Source: Gordionus sp. m RMFG-2023
Lineage: Eukaryota; Nematomorpha; Gordioida; Chordodea; Parachordodidae
Direction: 5' to 3'
Assembly (NCBI RefSeq): GCF_954871325.1
Contig: NC_088775.1
Coordinates: 58,381,561-58,445,560, forward strand
DNA length: 64,000 bases
The position numbers and the translations under genes were made by a program. Shown here in pieces: positions 40,302 to 52,058 of the stretch. Numbering within the stretch: position 1 is the stretch's first letter; the number at the start of each line of letters is the position of its first letter. The notes under the pieces were generated by a model. The model was not told where the DNA came from. It ran no database searches and saw only the letters and a list, made by a program, of their open reading frames with translations.

Positions 40302-41014
40302 ATTAAACTCAGAATTAAATTTCTTATCCAAAAATGCTTGGATGTATTATTTTACGCTTCTGGTATGATAAATATATTTTTTGTCGCGAAAACTTTCAGA
40401 AGGAAAAGGCTAACATTCTAAACGTAATTTATTTTTATATCATTAAACTCAGAATTAAATTTCTTATCCAAAAATGCTTGGATGTATTATTTTAGGCTTC
40501 CGGTATGATAAATATATTTTTTGTCGCGAAAACTTTCAGAAGGAAAAGGCTAACATTCTAAACGTAATTTATTTATATATCATTAAACTCAGAATTAAAT
40601 TTCTTATCCAAAAATGCTTGGATGTATTATTTTACGCTTCTGGTATGATAAATATATTTTTTGTCGCGAAAACTTTCAGAAGGAAAAGGCTAACATTTTA
40701 AACGTAATTTTAAATATTTTTATATAATTAAACTCAGAATTAAATTTCTTATCCAAAAATGCTTGGATGTATTATTTTACGCTTCCGGTATGATAAATAT
40801 ATTTTTTGAAGCTAAAACATTTACAAGGAAAAGGCTAGCATTTTAAACGTAATGTTAAATATTTTATAATTAAACTCAGAATTAAATTTCTTATCCAAAA
40901 ATGCTTGGATGTATTATTTTACGCTTCCGGTATTATAAATATATTTTTTTGTCGCGAAAACTTTCAGAAGGAAAAGGCTAACATTTTTAACGTAATTTTA
41001 AATATTTTTATATC
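40302..41014. repeat. 1150-bp HOR, partial copy (5 of 8 monomers)
   Basis: A-S, A-S, A, D, G match 39152-39864 (713 bp), with TTAGGCTTCC near 40495 and CATTTACAAGG near 40819 as private changes. It ends exactly at a monomer boundary where the K-S-led block begins. Confidence 0.9.
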
Positions 41015-41154
41015 ATTAAACTCAGAATTAAATTTCTTATCCAAAAATGCTTGGATGTATTATTTTACGCTTCTGGTATGATAAATATATTTTTTATCGC
41101 GAAAACTTTCAGAAGGAAAAGGCTAACATTCTAAACGTAATTTATTTATATATC
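41015..41154. repeat. Type K-S monomer (140 bp)
   Basis: The box ATCGCGAAAACTTTC combines the C-like start and the A-like end, with a short linker. K-S occurs near 230, at 34-43.5 kb, and near 57.1, 57.35, 61.3 and 61.6 kb. A K-like box with a long linker and CTTCCTGTATG lies near 15450 and 18609. This copy is the first monomer of a transplanted block whose source-like copy begins at 35873. Confidence 0.85.
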
Positions 41155-43860
41155 ATTAAACTCAGAATTAAATTTCTTATCCAAAAATGCTTGGATGTAT
41201 TATTTTACGCTTCCGGTATGATAAATATATTTTATTGTCGCGAAAACTTTCAGAAGGAAAAGGCTAACATTTTAAACGTAATTTTAAATATTTTTATATA
41301 ATTAAACTCAGAATTAAATTTCTTATCCAAAAATGCTTGGATGTATTATTTTACGCTTCTGGTATGATAAATATATTTTTTATCGCGAAAACTTTCAGAA
41401 GGAAAAGGCTAACATTCTAAACGTAATTTATTTATATATAATTAAACTCAGAATTAAATTTCTTATCCAAAAATGCTTGGATGTATTATTTTACGCTTCC
41501 GGTATGATAAATATATTTTTTGAAGCTAAAACATTCACAAGGAAGAGGCTAACATTTTAAACGTAATGTTAAATATTTTATAATTAAACTCAGAATTAAA
41601 TTTCTTATCCAAAAATGCTTGGATGTAATATTTTAAGCTTCCGGTATTATAAATATATTTTTTTGTCGCGAAAACTTTCAGAAGGAAAAGGCTAACATTT
41701 TTAACGTAATTTTAAATATTTTTATATCATTAAACTCAGAATTAAATTTCTTATCCAAAAATGCTTGGATGTATTATTTTACGCTTCCGGTATGATAAAT
41801 ATATTTTTTGTCGCGAAAACTTTCAGAAGAAAAATGCTTACATTCTAAACGTAATTTTAAGTATTTTTATATCATTAAACTCAGAATTAAATTTCTTATA
41901 TAAAAATGCTTGGATGTATTATTTTACGCTTCTGGTATGATAAATATATTTTTTATCGCGAAAACATTCAGAAGGAAAAGGCTAACATTTAAACGTAATT
42001 TTAAATATTTTTATATCATTAAACTCAGAATTAAATTTCTTATCCAAAAATGCTTGGATGTATTATTTTACGCTTCCGGTATGATAAATATATTTTTTGT
42101 CGATAAAACATTCAGAAGGAAAAGGCTAACATTTTAAACGTAATTTATTTATATATCATTAAACTCAGAATTAAATTTCTTATCCAAAAATGCTTGGATG
42201 TATTATTTTACGCTTCTGGTATGATAAATATATTTTTTGTCGCTAAAACATTCAGAAGGAAAAGGCTAACATTATTTTAAATATTTTTATATCATTAAAC
42301 TCAGAATTAAATTTCTTATCCAAAAATGCTTGGATGTATTATTTTACGCTTCCGGTATGATAAATATATTTTTTGTCGCGAAAACTTTCAGAAGGAAAAG
42401 GCTAACATTCTAAACGTAATTTATTTATATATCATTAAACTCAGAATTAAATTTCTTATCCAAAAATGCTTGGATGTATTATTTTACGCTTCCGGTATGA
42501 TAAATATATTTTATTGTCGCGAAAACTTTCAGAAGGAAAAGGCTAACATTTTAAACGTAATTTTAAATATTTTTATATAATTAAACTCAGAATTAAATTT
42601 CTTATCCAAAAATGCTTGGATGTATTATTTTACGCTTCTGGTATGATAAATATATTTTTTATCGCGAAAACTTTCAGAAGGAAAAGGCTAACATTCTAAA
42701 CGTAATTTATTTATATATCATTAAACTCAGAATTAAATTTCTTATCCAAAAATGCTTGGATGTATTATTTTACGCTTCTGGTATGATAAATATATTTTTT
42801 GTCGCGAAAACTTTCAGAAGGAAAAGGCTAACATTTTAAACGTAATTTTAAATATTTTTATATAATTAAACTCAGAATTAAATTTCTTATCCAAAAATGC
42901 TTGGATGTATTATTTTACGCTTCTGGTATGATAAATATATTTTTTGTCGCGAAAACTTTCAGAAGTAAAAGGCTAACATTCTAAACGTAATTTATTTATA
43001 TATCATTAAACTCAGAATTAAATTTCTTATCCAAAAATGCTTGGATGTATTATTTTACGCTTCCGGTATGATAAATATATTTTATTGTCGCGAAAACTTT
43101 CAGAAGGAAAAGGCTAACATTTTAAACGTAATTTTAAATATTTTTATATAATTAAACTCAGAATTAAATTTCTTATCCAAAAATGCTTGGATGTATTATT
43201 TTACGCTTCTGGTATGATAAATATATTTTTTATCGCGAAAACTTTCAGAAGGAAAAGGCTAACATTCTAAACGTAATTTATTTATATATCATTAAACTCA
43301 GAATTAAATTTCTTATCCAAAAATGCTTGGATGTATTATTTTACGCTTCCGGTATGATAAATATATTTTATTGTCGCGAAAACTTTCAGAAGGAAAAGGC
43401 TAACATTTTAAACGTAATTTTAAATATTTTTATATAATTAAACTCAGAATTAAATTTCTTATCCAAAAATGCTTGGATGTATTATTTTACGCTTCTGGTA
43501 TGATAAATATATTTTTTATCGCGAAAACTTTCAGAAGGAAAAGGCTAACATTCTAAACGTAATTTATTTATATATAATTAAACTCAGAATTAAATTTCTT
43601 ATCCAAAAATGCTTGGATGTATTATTTTACGCTTCCGGTATGATAAATATATTTTTTGAAGCTAAAACATTCACAAGGAAGAGGCTAACATTTTAAACGT
43701 AATGTTAAATATTTTATAATTAAACTCAGAATTAAATTTCTTATCCAAAAATGCTTGGATGTAATATTTTAAGCTTCCGGTATTATAAATATATTTTTTT
43801 GTCGCGAAAACTTTCAGAAGGAAAAGGCTAACATTTTTAACGTAATTTAATTTATATATA
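41015..43860. repeat. Copy of 35873-38722 (shift 5142)
   Basis: Twenty monomers repeat the second part of 2136-bp copy 1 and the first part of copy 2 in order: K-S, F, K-S, D, G, A, C, J, B-N, then A-S, F, K-S, A, A-S, F, K-S, F, K-S, D, G. Because it contains the internal border between two 2136-bp units, the tandem HOR existed before this segment was copied. The final G is 4 bp shorter because of a hybrid linker. Confidence 0.9.
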
Positions 43861-44148
43861 ATTAAACTCAGAATTAAATTTCTTATCCAAAAATGCTTGG
43901 ATGTATTATTTTACGCTTCCGGTATGATAAATATATTTTTTGAAGCTAAAACATTCACAAGGAAGAGGCTAACATTTTAAACGTAATGTTAAATATTTTA
44001 TAATTAAACTCAGAATTAAATTTCTTATCCAAAAATGCTTGGATGTAATATTTTAAGCTTCCGGTATTATAAATATATTTTTTTGTCGCGAAAACTTTCA
44101 GAAGGAAAAGGCTAACATTTTTAACGTAATTTTAAATATTTTTATATC
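43577..44148. repeat. D-G dimer duplicated (284-bp step)
   Basis: D (43577-43718) and G (43719-43860) are followed at once by a second D (43861-44002) and G (44003-44148). The first G ends ACGTAATTTAATTTATATAT, a hybrid of the G linker and the short linker that precedes D. The breakpoint can thus be placed in the linker near 43846-43860. Confidence 0.9.
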
Positions 44149-47100
44149 ATTAAATTCAGAATTAAATTTCTTATCCAAAAATGCTTGGATGTATTATTTT
44201 ACGCTTCCGGTATGATAAATATATTTTTTGTCGCGAAAACTTTCAGAAGAAAAATGCTTACATTCTAAACGTAATTTTAAGTATTTTTATATCATTAAAC
44301 TCAGAATTAAATTTCTTATATAAAAATGCTTGGATGTATTATTTTACGCTTCTGGTATGATAAATATATTTTTTATCGCGAAAACATTCAGAAGGAAAAG
44401 GCTAACATTTAAACGTAATTTTAAATATTTTTATATCATTAAACTCAGAATTAAATTTCTTATCCAAAAATGCTTGGATGTATTATTTTACGCTTCCGGT
44501 ATGATAAATATATTTTTTGTCGATAAAACATTCAGAAGGAAAAGGCTAACATTTTAAACGTAATTTATTTATATATCATTAAACTCAGAATTAAATTTCT
44601 TATCCAAAAATGCTTGGATGTATTATTTTACGCTTCTGGTATGATAAATATATTTTTTGTCGCGAAAACTTTCAGAAGGAAAAGGCTAACATTCTAAACG
44701 TAATTTATTTTTATATCATTAAACTCAGAATTAAATTTCTTATCCAAAAATGCTTGGATGTATTATTTTACGCTTCCGGTATGATAAATATATTTTTTGT
44801 CGCGAAAACTTTCAGAAGGAAAAGGCTAACATTCTAAACGTAATTTATTTATATATCATTAAACTCAGAATTAAATTTCTTATCCAAAAATGCTTGGATG
44901 TATTATTTTACGCTTCTGGTATGATAAATATATTTTTTGTCGCGAAAACTTTCAGAAGGAAAAGGCTAACATTTTAAACGTAATTTTAAATATTTTTATA
45001 TAATTAAACTCAGAATTAAATTTCTTATCCAAAAATGCTTGGATGTATTATTTTACGCTTCCGGTATGATAAATATATTTTTTGAAGCTAAAACATTCAC
45101 AAGGAAAAGGCTAGCATTTTAAACGTAATGTTAAATATTTTATAATTAAACTCAGAATTAAATTTCTTATCCAAAAATGCTTGGATGTATTATTTTACGC
45201 TTCCGGTATTATAAATATATTTTTTTGTCGCGAAAACTTTCAGAAGGAAAAGGCTAACATTTTTAACGTAATTTTAAATATTTTTATATCATTAAACTCA
45301 GAATTAAATTTCTTATCCAAAAATGCTTGGATGTATTTTTTTACGCTTCCGGTATGATAAATATATTTTATTGTCGCGAAAACTTTCAGAAGGAAAAGAC
45401 TAACATTTTAAACGTAATTTTAAATATTTTTATATCATTAAACTCAGAATTAAATTTCTTATCCAAAAATGCTTGGATGTATTATTTTACGCTTCCGGTA
45501 TGATAAATATATTTTATTGTCGCGAAAACTTTCAGAAGGAAAAGGCTAACATTTTAAACGTAATTTTAAATATTTTTATATCATTAAACTCAGAATTAAA
45601 TTTCTTATCCAAAAATGCTTGGATGTATTATTTTACGCTTCCGGTATGATAAATATATTTTTTATCGCGAAAACATTCAGAAGGAAAAGGCTAACATTTT
45701 AAACGTAATTTTAAATATTTTTATATCATTAAACTCAGAATTAAATTTCTTATCCAAAAATGCTTGGATGTATTATTTTACGCTTCTGGTATGATAAATA
45801 TATTTTTTGTCGCGAAAACTTTCAGAAGGAAAAGGCTAACATTCTAAACGTAATTTATTTTTATATCATTAAACTCAGAATTAAATTTCTTATCCAAAAA
45901 TGCTTGGATGTATTATTTTACGCTTCCGGTATGATAAATATATTTTTTGTCGCGAAAACTTTCAGAAGGAAAAGGCTAACATTCTAAACGTAATTTATTT
46001 ATATATCATTAAACTCAGAATTAAATTTCTTATCCAAAAATGCTTGGATGTATTATTTTACGCTTCTGGTATGATAAATATATTTTTTGTCGCGAAAACT
46101 TTCAGAAGGAAAAGGCTAACATTTTAAACGTAATTTTAAATATTTTTATATAATTAAACTCAGAATTAAATTTCTTATCCAAAAATGCTTGGATGTATTA
46201 TTTTACGCTTCCGGTATGATAAATATATTTTTTGAAGCTAAAACATTCACAAGGAAAAGGCTAGCATTTTAAACGTAATGTTAAATATTTTATAATTAAA
46301 CTCAGAATTAAATTTCTTATCCAAAAATGCTTGGATGTATTATTTTACGCTTCCGGTATTATAAATATATTTTTTTGTCGCGAAAACTTTCAGAAGGAAA
46401 AGGCTAACATTTTTAACGTAATTTTAAATATTTTTATATCATTAAACTCAGAATTAAATTTCTTATCCAAAAATGCTTGGATGTATTTTTTTACGCTTCC
46501 GGTATGATAAATATATTTTATTGTCGCGAAAACTTTCAGAAGGAAAAGACTAACATTTTAAACGTAATTTTAAATATTTTTATATCATTAAACTCAGAAT
46601 TAAATTTCTTATCCAAAAATGCTTGGATGTATTATTTTACGCTTCCGGTATGATAAATATATTTTATTGTCGCGAAAACTTTCAGAAGGAAAAGGCTAAC
46701 ATTTTAAACGTAATTTTAAATATTTTTATATCATTAAACTCAGAATTAAATTTCTTATCCAAAAATGCTTGGATGTATTATTTTACGCTTCCGGTATGAT
46801 AAATATATTTTTTGTCGCTAAAACATTCAGAAGGAAAAGGCTAACATTTTAAACGTAATTTTAAATATTTTTATATCATTAAACTCAGAATTAAATTTCT
46901 TATCCAAAAATGCTTGGATGTATTATTTTACGCTTCCGGTATGATAAATATATTTTTTATCGCGAAAACATTCAGAAGGAAAAGGCTAACATTTTAAACG
47001 TAATTTTAAATATTTTTATATCATTAAACTCAGAATTAAATTTCTTATTAAAAAATGCTTGGATGTATTATTTTACGCTTCTGGTATGATAAATATATTT

Positions 47101-47884
47101 TTTGTCGCGAAAACTTTCAGAAGGAAAAGGCTAACATTTTAAACGTAATTTTAAATATTTTTATATCATTAAACTCAGAATTAAATTTCTTATCCAAAAA
47201 TGCTTGGATGTATTATTTTACGCTTCCGGTATGATAAATATATTTTTTGTCGCTAAAACATTCAGAAGGAAAAGGCTAACATTTTAAACGTAATTTTAAA
47301 TATTTTTATATCATTAAAATCAGAATTAAATTTCTTATCCAAAAATGCTTGGATGTATTATTTTACGCTTCTGGTATGATAAATATATTTTTTGTCGCGA
47401 AAACTTTCAGAAGGAAAAGGCTAACATTTTAAACGTAATTTTAAATATTTTTATATCATTAAACTCAGAATTAAATTTCTTATCCAAAAATGCTTCGATG
47501 TATTATTTTACGATTCCGGTATGATAAATATATTTTTTGTCGCGAAAACTTTCAGAAGGAAAAGGCTAACATTCTAAACGTAATTTATTTATATATCATT
47601 AAACTCAGAATTAAATTTCTTATCCAAAAATGCTTGGATGTATTATTTTACGCTTCTGGCATGATAAATATATTTTTTGTCGCGAAAACTTTCAGAAGGA
47701 AAAGGCTAACATTTTAAACGTAATTTTAAATATTTTTATATAATTAAACTCAGAATTAAATTTCTTATCCAAAAATGCTTGGATGTATTATTTTACGCTT
47801 CCGGTATGATAAATATATTTTTTGAAGCTAAAACATTCACAAGGAAAAGGCTAACATTTTAAACGTAATGTTAAATATTTTATC
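44003..47884. repeat. 3882-bp HOR, copy 1
   Basis: Twenty-seven monomers: G, A, C, J, one full and one seven-monomer 1150-bp unit, then B, C, A(CTTATTAAAAAATGC), B, A, A-S(CTTCGATG), A(GGCATGAT), D. The last part resembles the end of the 2318-bp HOR. The private ATTAAATTCAG at 44149 recurs at 48031. Confidence 0.93.
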
Positions 47885-50800
47885 ATTAAACTCAGAATTA
47901 AATTTCTTATCCAAAAATGCTTGGATGTAATATTTTAAGCTTCCGGTATTATAAATATATTTTTTTGTCGCGAAAACTTTCAGAAGGAAAAGGCTAACAT
48001 TTTTAACGTAATTTTAAATATTTTTATATCATTAAATTCAGAATTAAATTTCTTATCCAAAAATGCTTGGATGTATTATTTTACGCTTCCGGTATGATAA
48101 ATATATTTTTTGTCGCGAAAACTTTCAGAAGAAAAATGCTTACATTCTAAACGTAATTTTAAGTATTTTTATATCATTAAACTCAGAATTAAATTTCTTA
48201 TATAAAAATGCTTGGATGTATTATTTTACGCTTCTGGTATGATAAATATATTTTTTATCGCGAAAACATTCAGAAGGAAAAGGCTAACATTTAAACGTAA
48301 TTTTAAATATTTTTATATCATTAAACTCAGAATTAAATTTCTTATCCAAAAATGCTTGGATGTATTATTTTACGCTTCCGGTATGATAAATATATTTTTT
48401 GTCGATAAAACATTCAGAAGGAAAAGGCTAACATTTTAAACGTAATTTATTTATATATCATTAAACTCAGAATTAAATTTCTTATCCAAAAATGCTTGGA
48501 TGTATTATTTTACGCTTCTGGTATGATAAATATATTTTTTGTCGCGAAAACTTTCAGAAGGAAAAGGCTAACATTCTAAACGTAATTTATTTTTATATCA
48601 TTAAACTCAGAATTAAATTTCTTATCCAAAAATGCTTGGATGTATTATTTTACGCTTCCGGTATGATAAATATATTTTTTGTCGCGAAAACTTTCAGAAG
48701 GAAAAGGCTAACATTCTAAACGTAATTTATTTATATATCATTAAACTCAGAATTAAATTTCTTATCCAAAAATGCTTGGATGTATTATTTTACGCTTCTG
48801 GTATGATAAATATATTTTTTGTCGCGAAAACTTTCAGAAGGAAAAGGCTAACATTTTAAACGTAATTTTAAATATTTTTATATAATTAAACTCAGAATTA
48901 AATTTCTTATCCAAAAATGCTTGGATGTATTATTTTACGCTTCCGGTATGATAAATATATTTTTTGAAGCTAAAACATTCACAAGGAAAAGGCTAGCATT
49001 TTAAACGTAATGTTAAATATTTTATAATTAAACTCAGAATTAAATTTCTTATCCAAAAATGCTTGGATGTATTATTTTACGCTTCCGGTATTATAAATAT
49101 ATTTTTTTGTCGCGAAAACTTTCAGAAGGAAAAGGCTAACATTTTTAACGTAATTTTAAATATTTTTATATCATTAAACTCAGAATTAAATTTCTTATCC
49201 AAAAATGCTTGGATGTATTTTTTTACGCTTCCGGTATGATAAATATATTTTATTGTCGCGAAAACTTTCAGAAGGAAAAGACTAACATTTTAAACGTAAT
49301 TTTAAATATTTTTATATCATTAAACTCAGAATTAAATTTCTTATCCAAAAATGCTTGGATGTATTATTTTACGCTTCCGGTATGATAAATATATTTTATT
49401 GTCGCGAAAACTTTCCGAAGGAAAAGGCTAACATTTTAAACGTAATTTTAAATATTTTTATATCATTAAACTCAGAATTAAATTTCTTATCCAAAAATGC
49501 TTGGATGTATTATTTTACGCTTCCGGTATGATAAATATATTTTTTATCGCGAAAACATTCAGAAGGAAAAGGCTAACATTTTAAACGTAATTTTAAATAT
49601 TTTTATATCATTAAACTCAGAATTAAATTTCTTATCCAAAAATGCTTGGATGTATTATTTTACGCTTCTGGTATGATAAATATATTTTTTGTCGCGAAAA
49701 CTTTCAGAAGGAAAAGGCTAACATTCTAAACGTAATTTATTTTTATATCATTAAACTCAGAATTAAATTTCTTATCCAAAAATGCTTGGATGTATTATTT
49801 TACGCTTCCGGTATGATAAATATATTTTTTGTCGCGAAAACTTTCAGAAGGAAAAGGCTAACATTCTAAACGTAATTTATTTATATATCATTAAACTCAG
49901 AATTAAATTTCTTATCCAAAAATGCTTGGATGTATTATTTTACGCTTCTGGTATGATAAATATATTTTTTGTCGCGAAAACTTTCAGAAGGAAAAGGCTA
50001 ACATTTTAAACGTAATTTTAAATATTTTTATATAATTAAACTCAGAATTAAATTTCTTATCCAAAAATGCTTGGATGTATTATTTTACGCTTCCGGTATG
50101 ATAAATATATTTTTTGAAGCTAAAACATTCACAAGGAAAAGGCTAGCATTTTAAACGTAATGTTAAATATTTTATAATTAAACTCAGAATTAAATTTCTT
50201 ATCCAAAAATGCTTGGATGTATTATTTTACGCTTCCGGTATTATAAATATATTTTTTTGTCGCGAAAACTTTCAGAAGGAAAAGGCTAACATTTTTAACG
50301 TAATTTTAAATATTTTTATATCATTAAACTCAGAATTAAATTTCTTATCCAAAAATGCTTGGATGTATTTTTTTACGCTTCCGGTATGATAAATATATTT
50401 TATTGTCGCGAAAACTTTCAGAAGGAAAAGACTAACATTTTAAACGTAATTTTAAATATTTTTATATCATTAAACTCAGAATTAAATTTCTTATCCAAAA
50501 ATGCTTGGATGTATTATTTTACGCTTCCGGTATGATAAATATATTTTATTGTCGCGAAAACTTTCAGAAGGAAAAGGCTAACATTTTAAACGTAATTTTA
50601 AATATTTTTATATCATTAAACTCAGAATTAAATTTCTTATCCAAAAATGCTTGGATGTATTATTTTACGCTTCCGGTATGATAAATATATTTTTTGTCGC
50701 TAAAACATTCAGAAGGAAAAGGCTAACATTTTAAACGTAATTTTAAATATTTTTATATCATTAAACTCAGAATTAAATTTCTTATCCAAAAATGCTTGGA

Positions 50801-51911
50801 TGTATTATTTTACGCTTCCGGTATGATAAATATATTTTTTATCGCGAAAACATTCAGAAGGAAAAGGCTAACATTTTAAACGTAATTTTAAATATTTTTA
50901 TATCATTAAACTCAGAATTAAATTTCTTATTAAAAAATGCTTGGATGTATTATTTTACGCTTCTGGTATGATAAATATATTTTTTGTCGCGAAAACTTTC
51001 AGAAGGAAAAGGCTAACATTTTAAACGTAATTTTAAATATTTTTATATCATTAAACTCAGAATTAAATTTCTTATCCAAAAATGCTTGGATGTATTATTT
51101 TACGCTTCCGGTATGATAAATATATTTTTTGTCGCTAAAACATTCAGAAGGAAAAGGCTAACATTTTAAACGTAATTTTAAATATTTTTATATCATTAAA
51201 ATCAGAATTAAATTTCTTATCCAAAAATGCTTGGATGTATTATTTTACGCTTCTGGTATGATAAATATATTTTTTGTCGCGAAAACTTTCAGAAGGAAAA
51301 GGCTAACATTTTAAACGTAATTTTAAATATTTTTATATCATTAAACTCAGAATTAAATTTCTTATCCAAAAATGCTTCGATGTATTATTTTACGATTCCG
51401 GTATGATAAATATATTTTTTGTCGCGAAAACTTTCAGAAGGAAAAGGCTAACATTCTAAACGTAATTTATTTATATATCATTAAACTCAGAATTAAATTT
51501 CTTATCCAAAAATGCTTGGATGTATTATTTTACGCTTCTGGCATGATAAATATATTTTTTGTCGCGAAAACTTTCAGAAGGAAAAGGCTAACATTTTAAA
51601 CGTAATTTTAAATATTTTTATATAATTAAACTCAGAATTAAATTTCTTATCCAAAAATGCTTGGATGTATTATTTTACGCTTCTGGCATGATAAATATAT
51701 TTTTTGTCGCGAAAACTTTCAGAAGGAAAAGGCTAACATTTTAAACGTAATTTTAAATATTTTTATATAATTAAACTCAGAATTAAATTTCTTATCCAAA
51801 AATGCTTGGATGTATTATTTTACGCTTCCGGTATGATAAATATATTTTTTGAAGCTAAAACATTCACAAGGAAAAGGCTAACATTTTAAACGTAATGTTA
51901 AATATTTTATC
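47885..51911. repeat. 3882-bp HOR, copy 2, with one extra monomer
   Basis: Direct tandem copy with the same order and private variants at a shift of 3882. A single extra A monomer with GGCATGAT (near 51685, a 145-bp step after that near 51540) makes this copy 4027 bp. A visible difference is CTTTCCGAAGG near 49413. It ends where F* begins at 51912. Confidence 0.93.
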
Positions 51912-52058
51912 ATTAAACTCAGATTTAAATTTCCTATCCAAATATGCTTAGATGTATTATTTTACGCTTCCCGATATGATAAATATATTTTATTGTCGCG
52001 AAAACTTTGAGAAGGAAAAGGCTAACATTTTAAACGTAATTTTAAATATTTTTATATC
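51912..52058. repeat. F* divergent monomer, copy 6
   Basis: Same private left half as at 4586, following D, with CTTTGAGAAGG in the conserved block. Confidence 0.9.
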
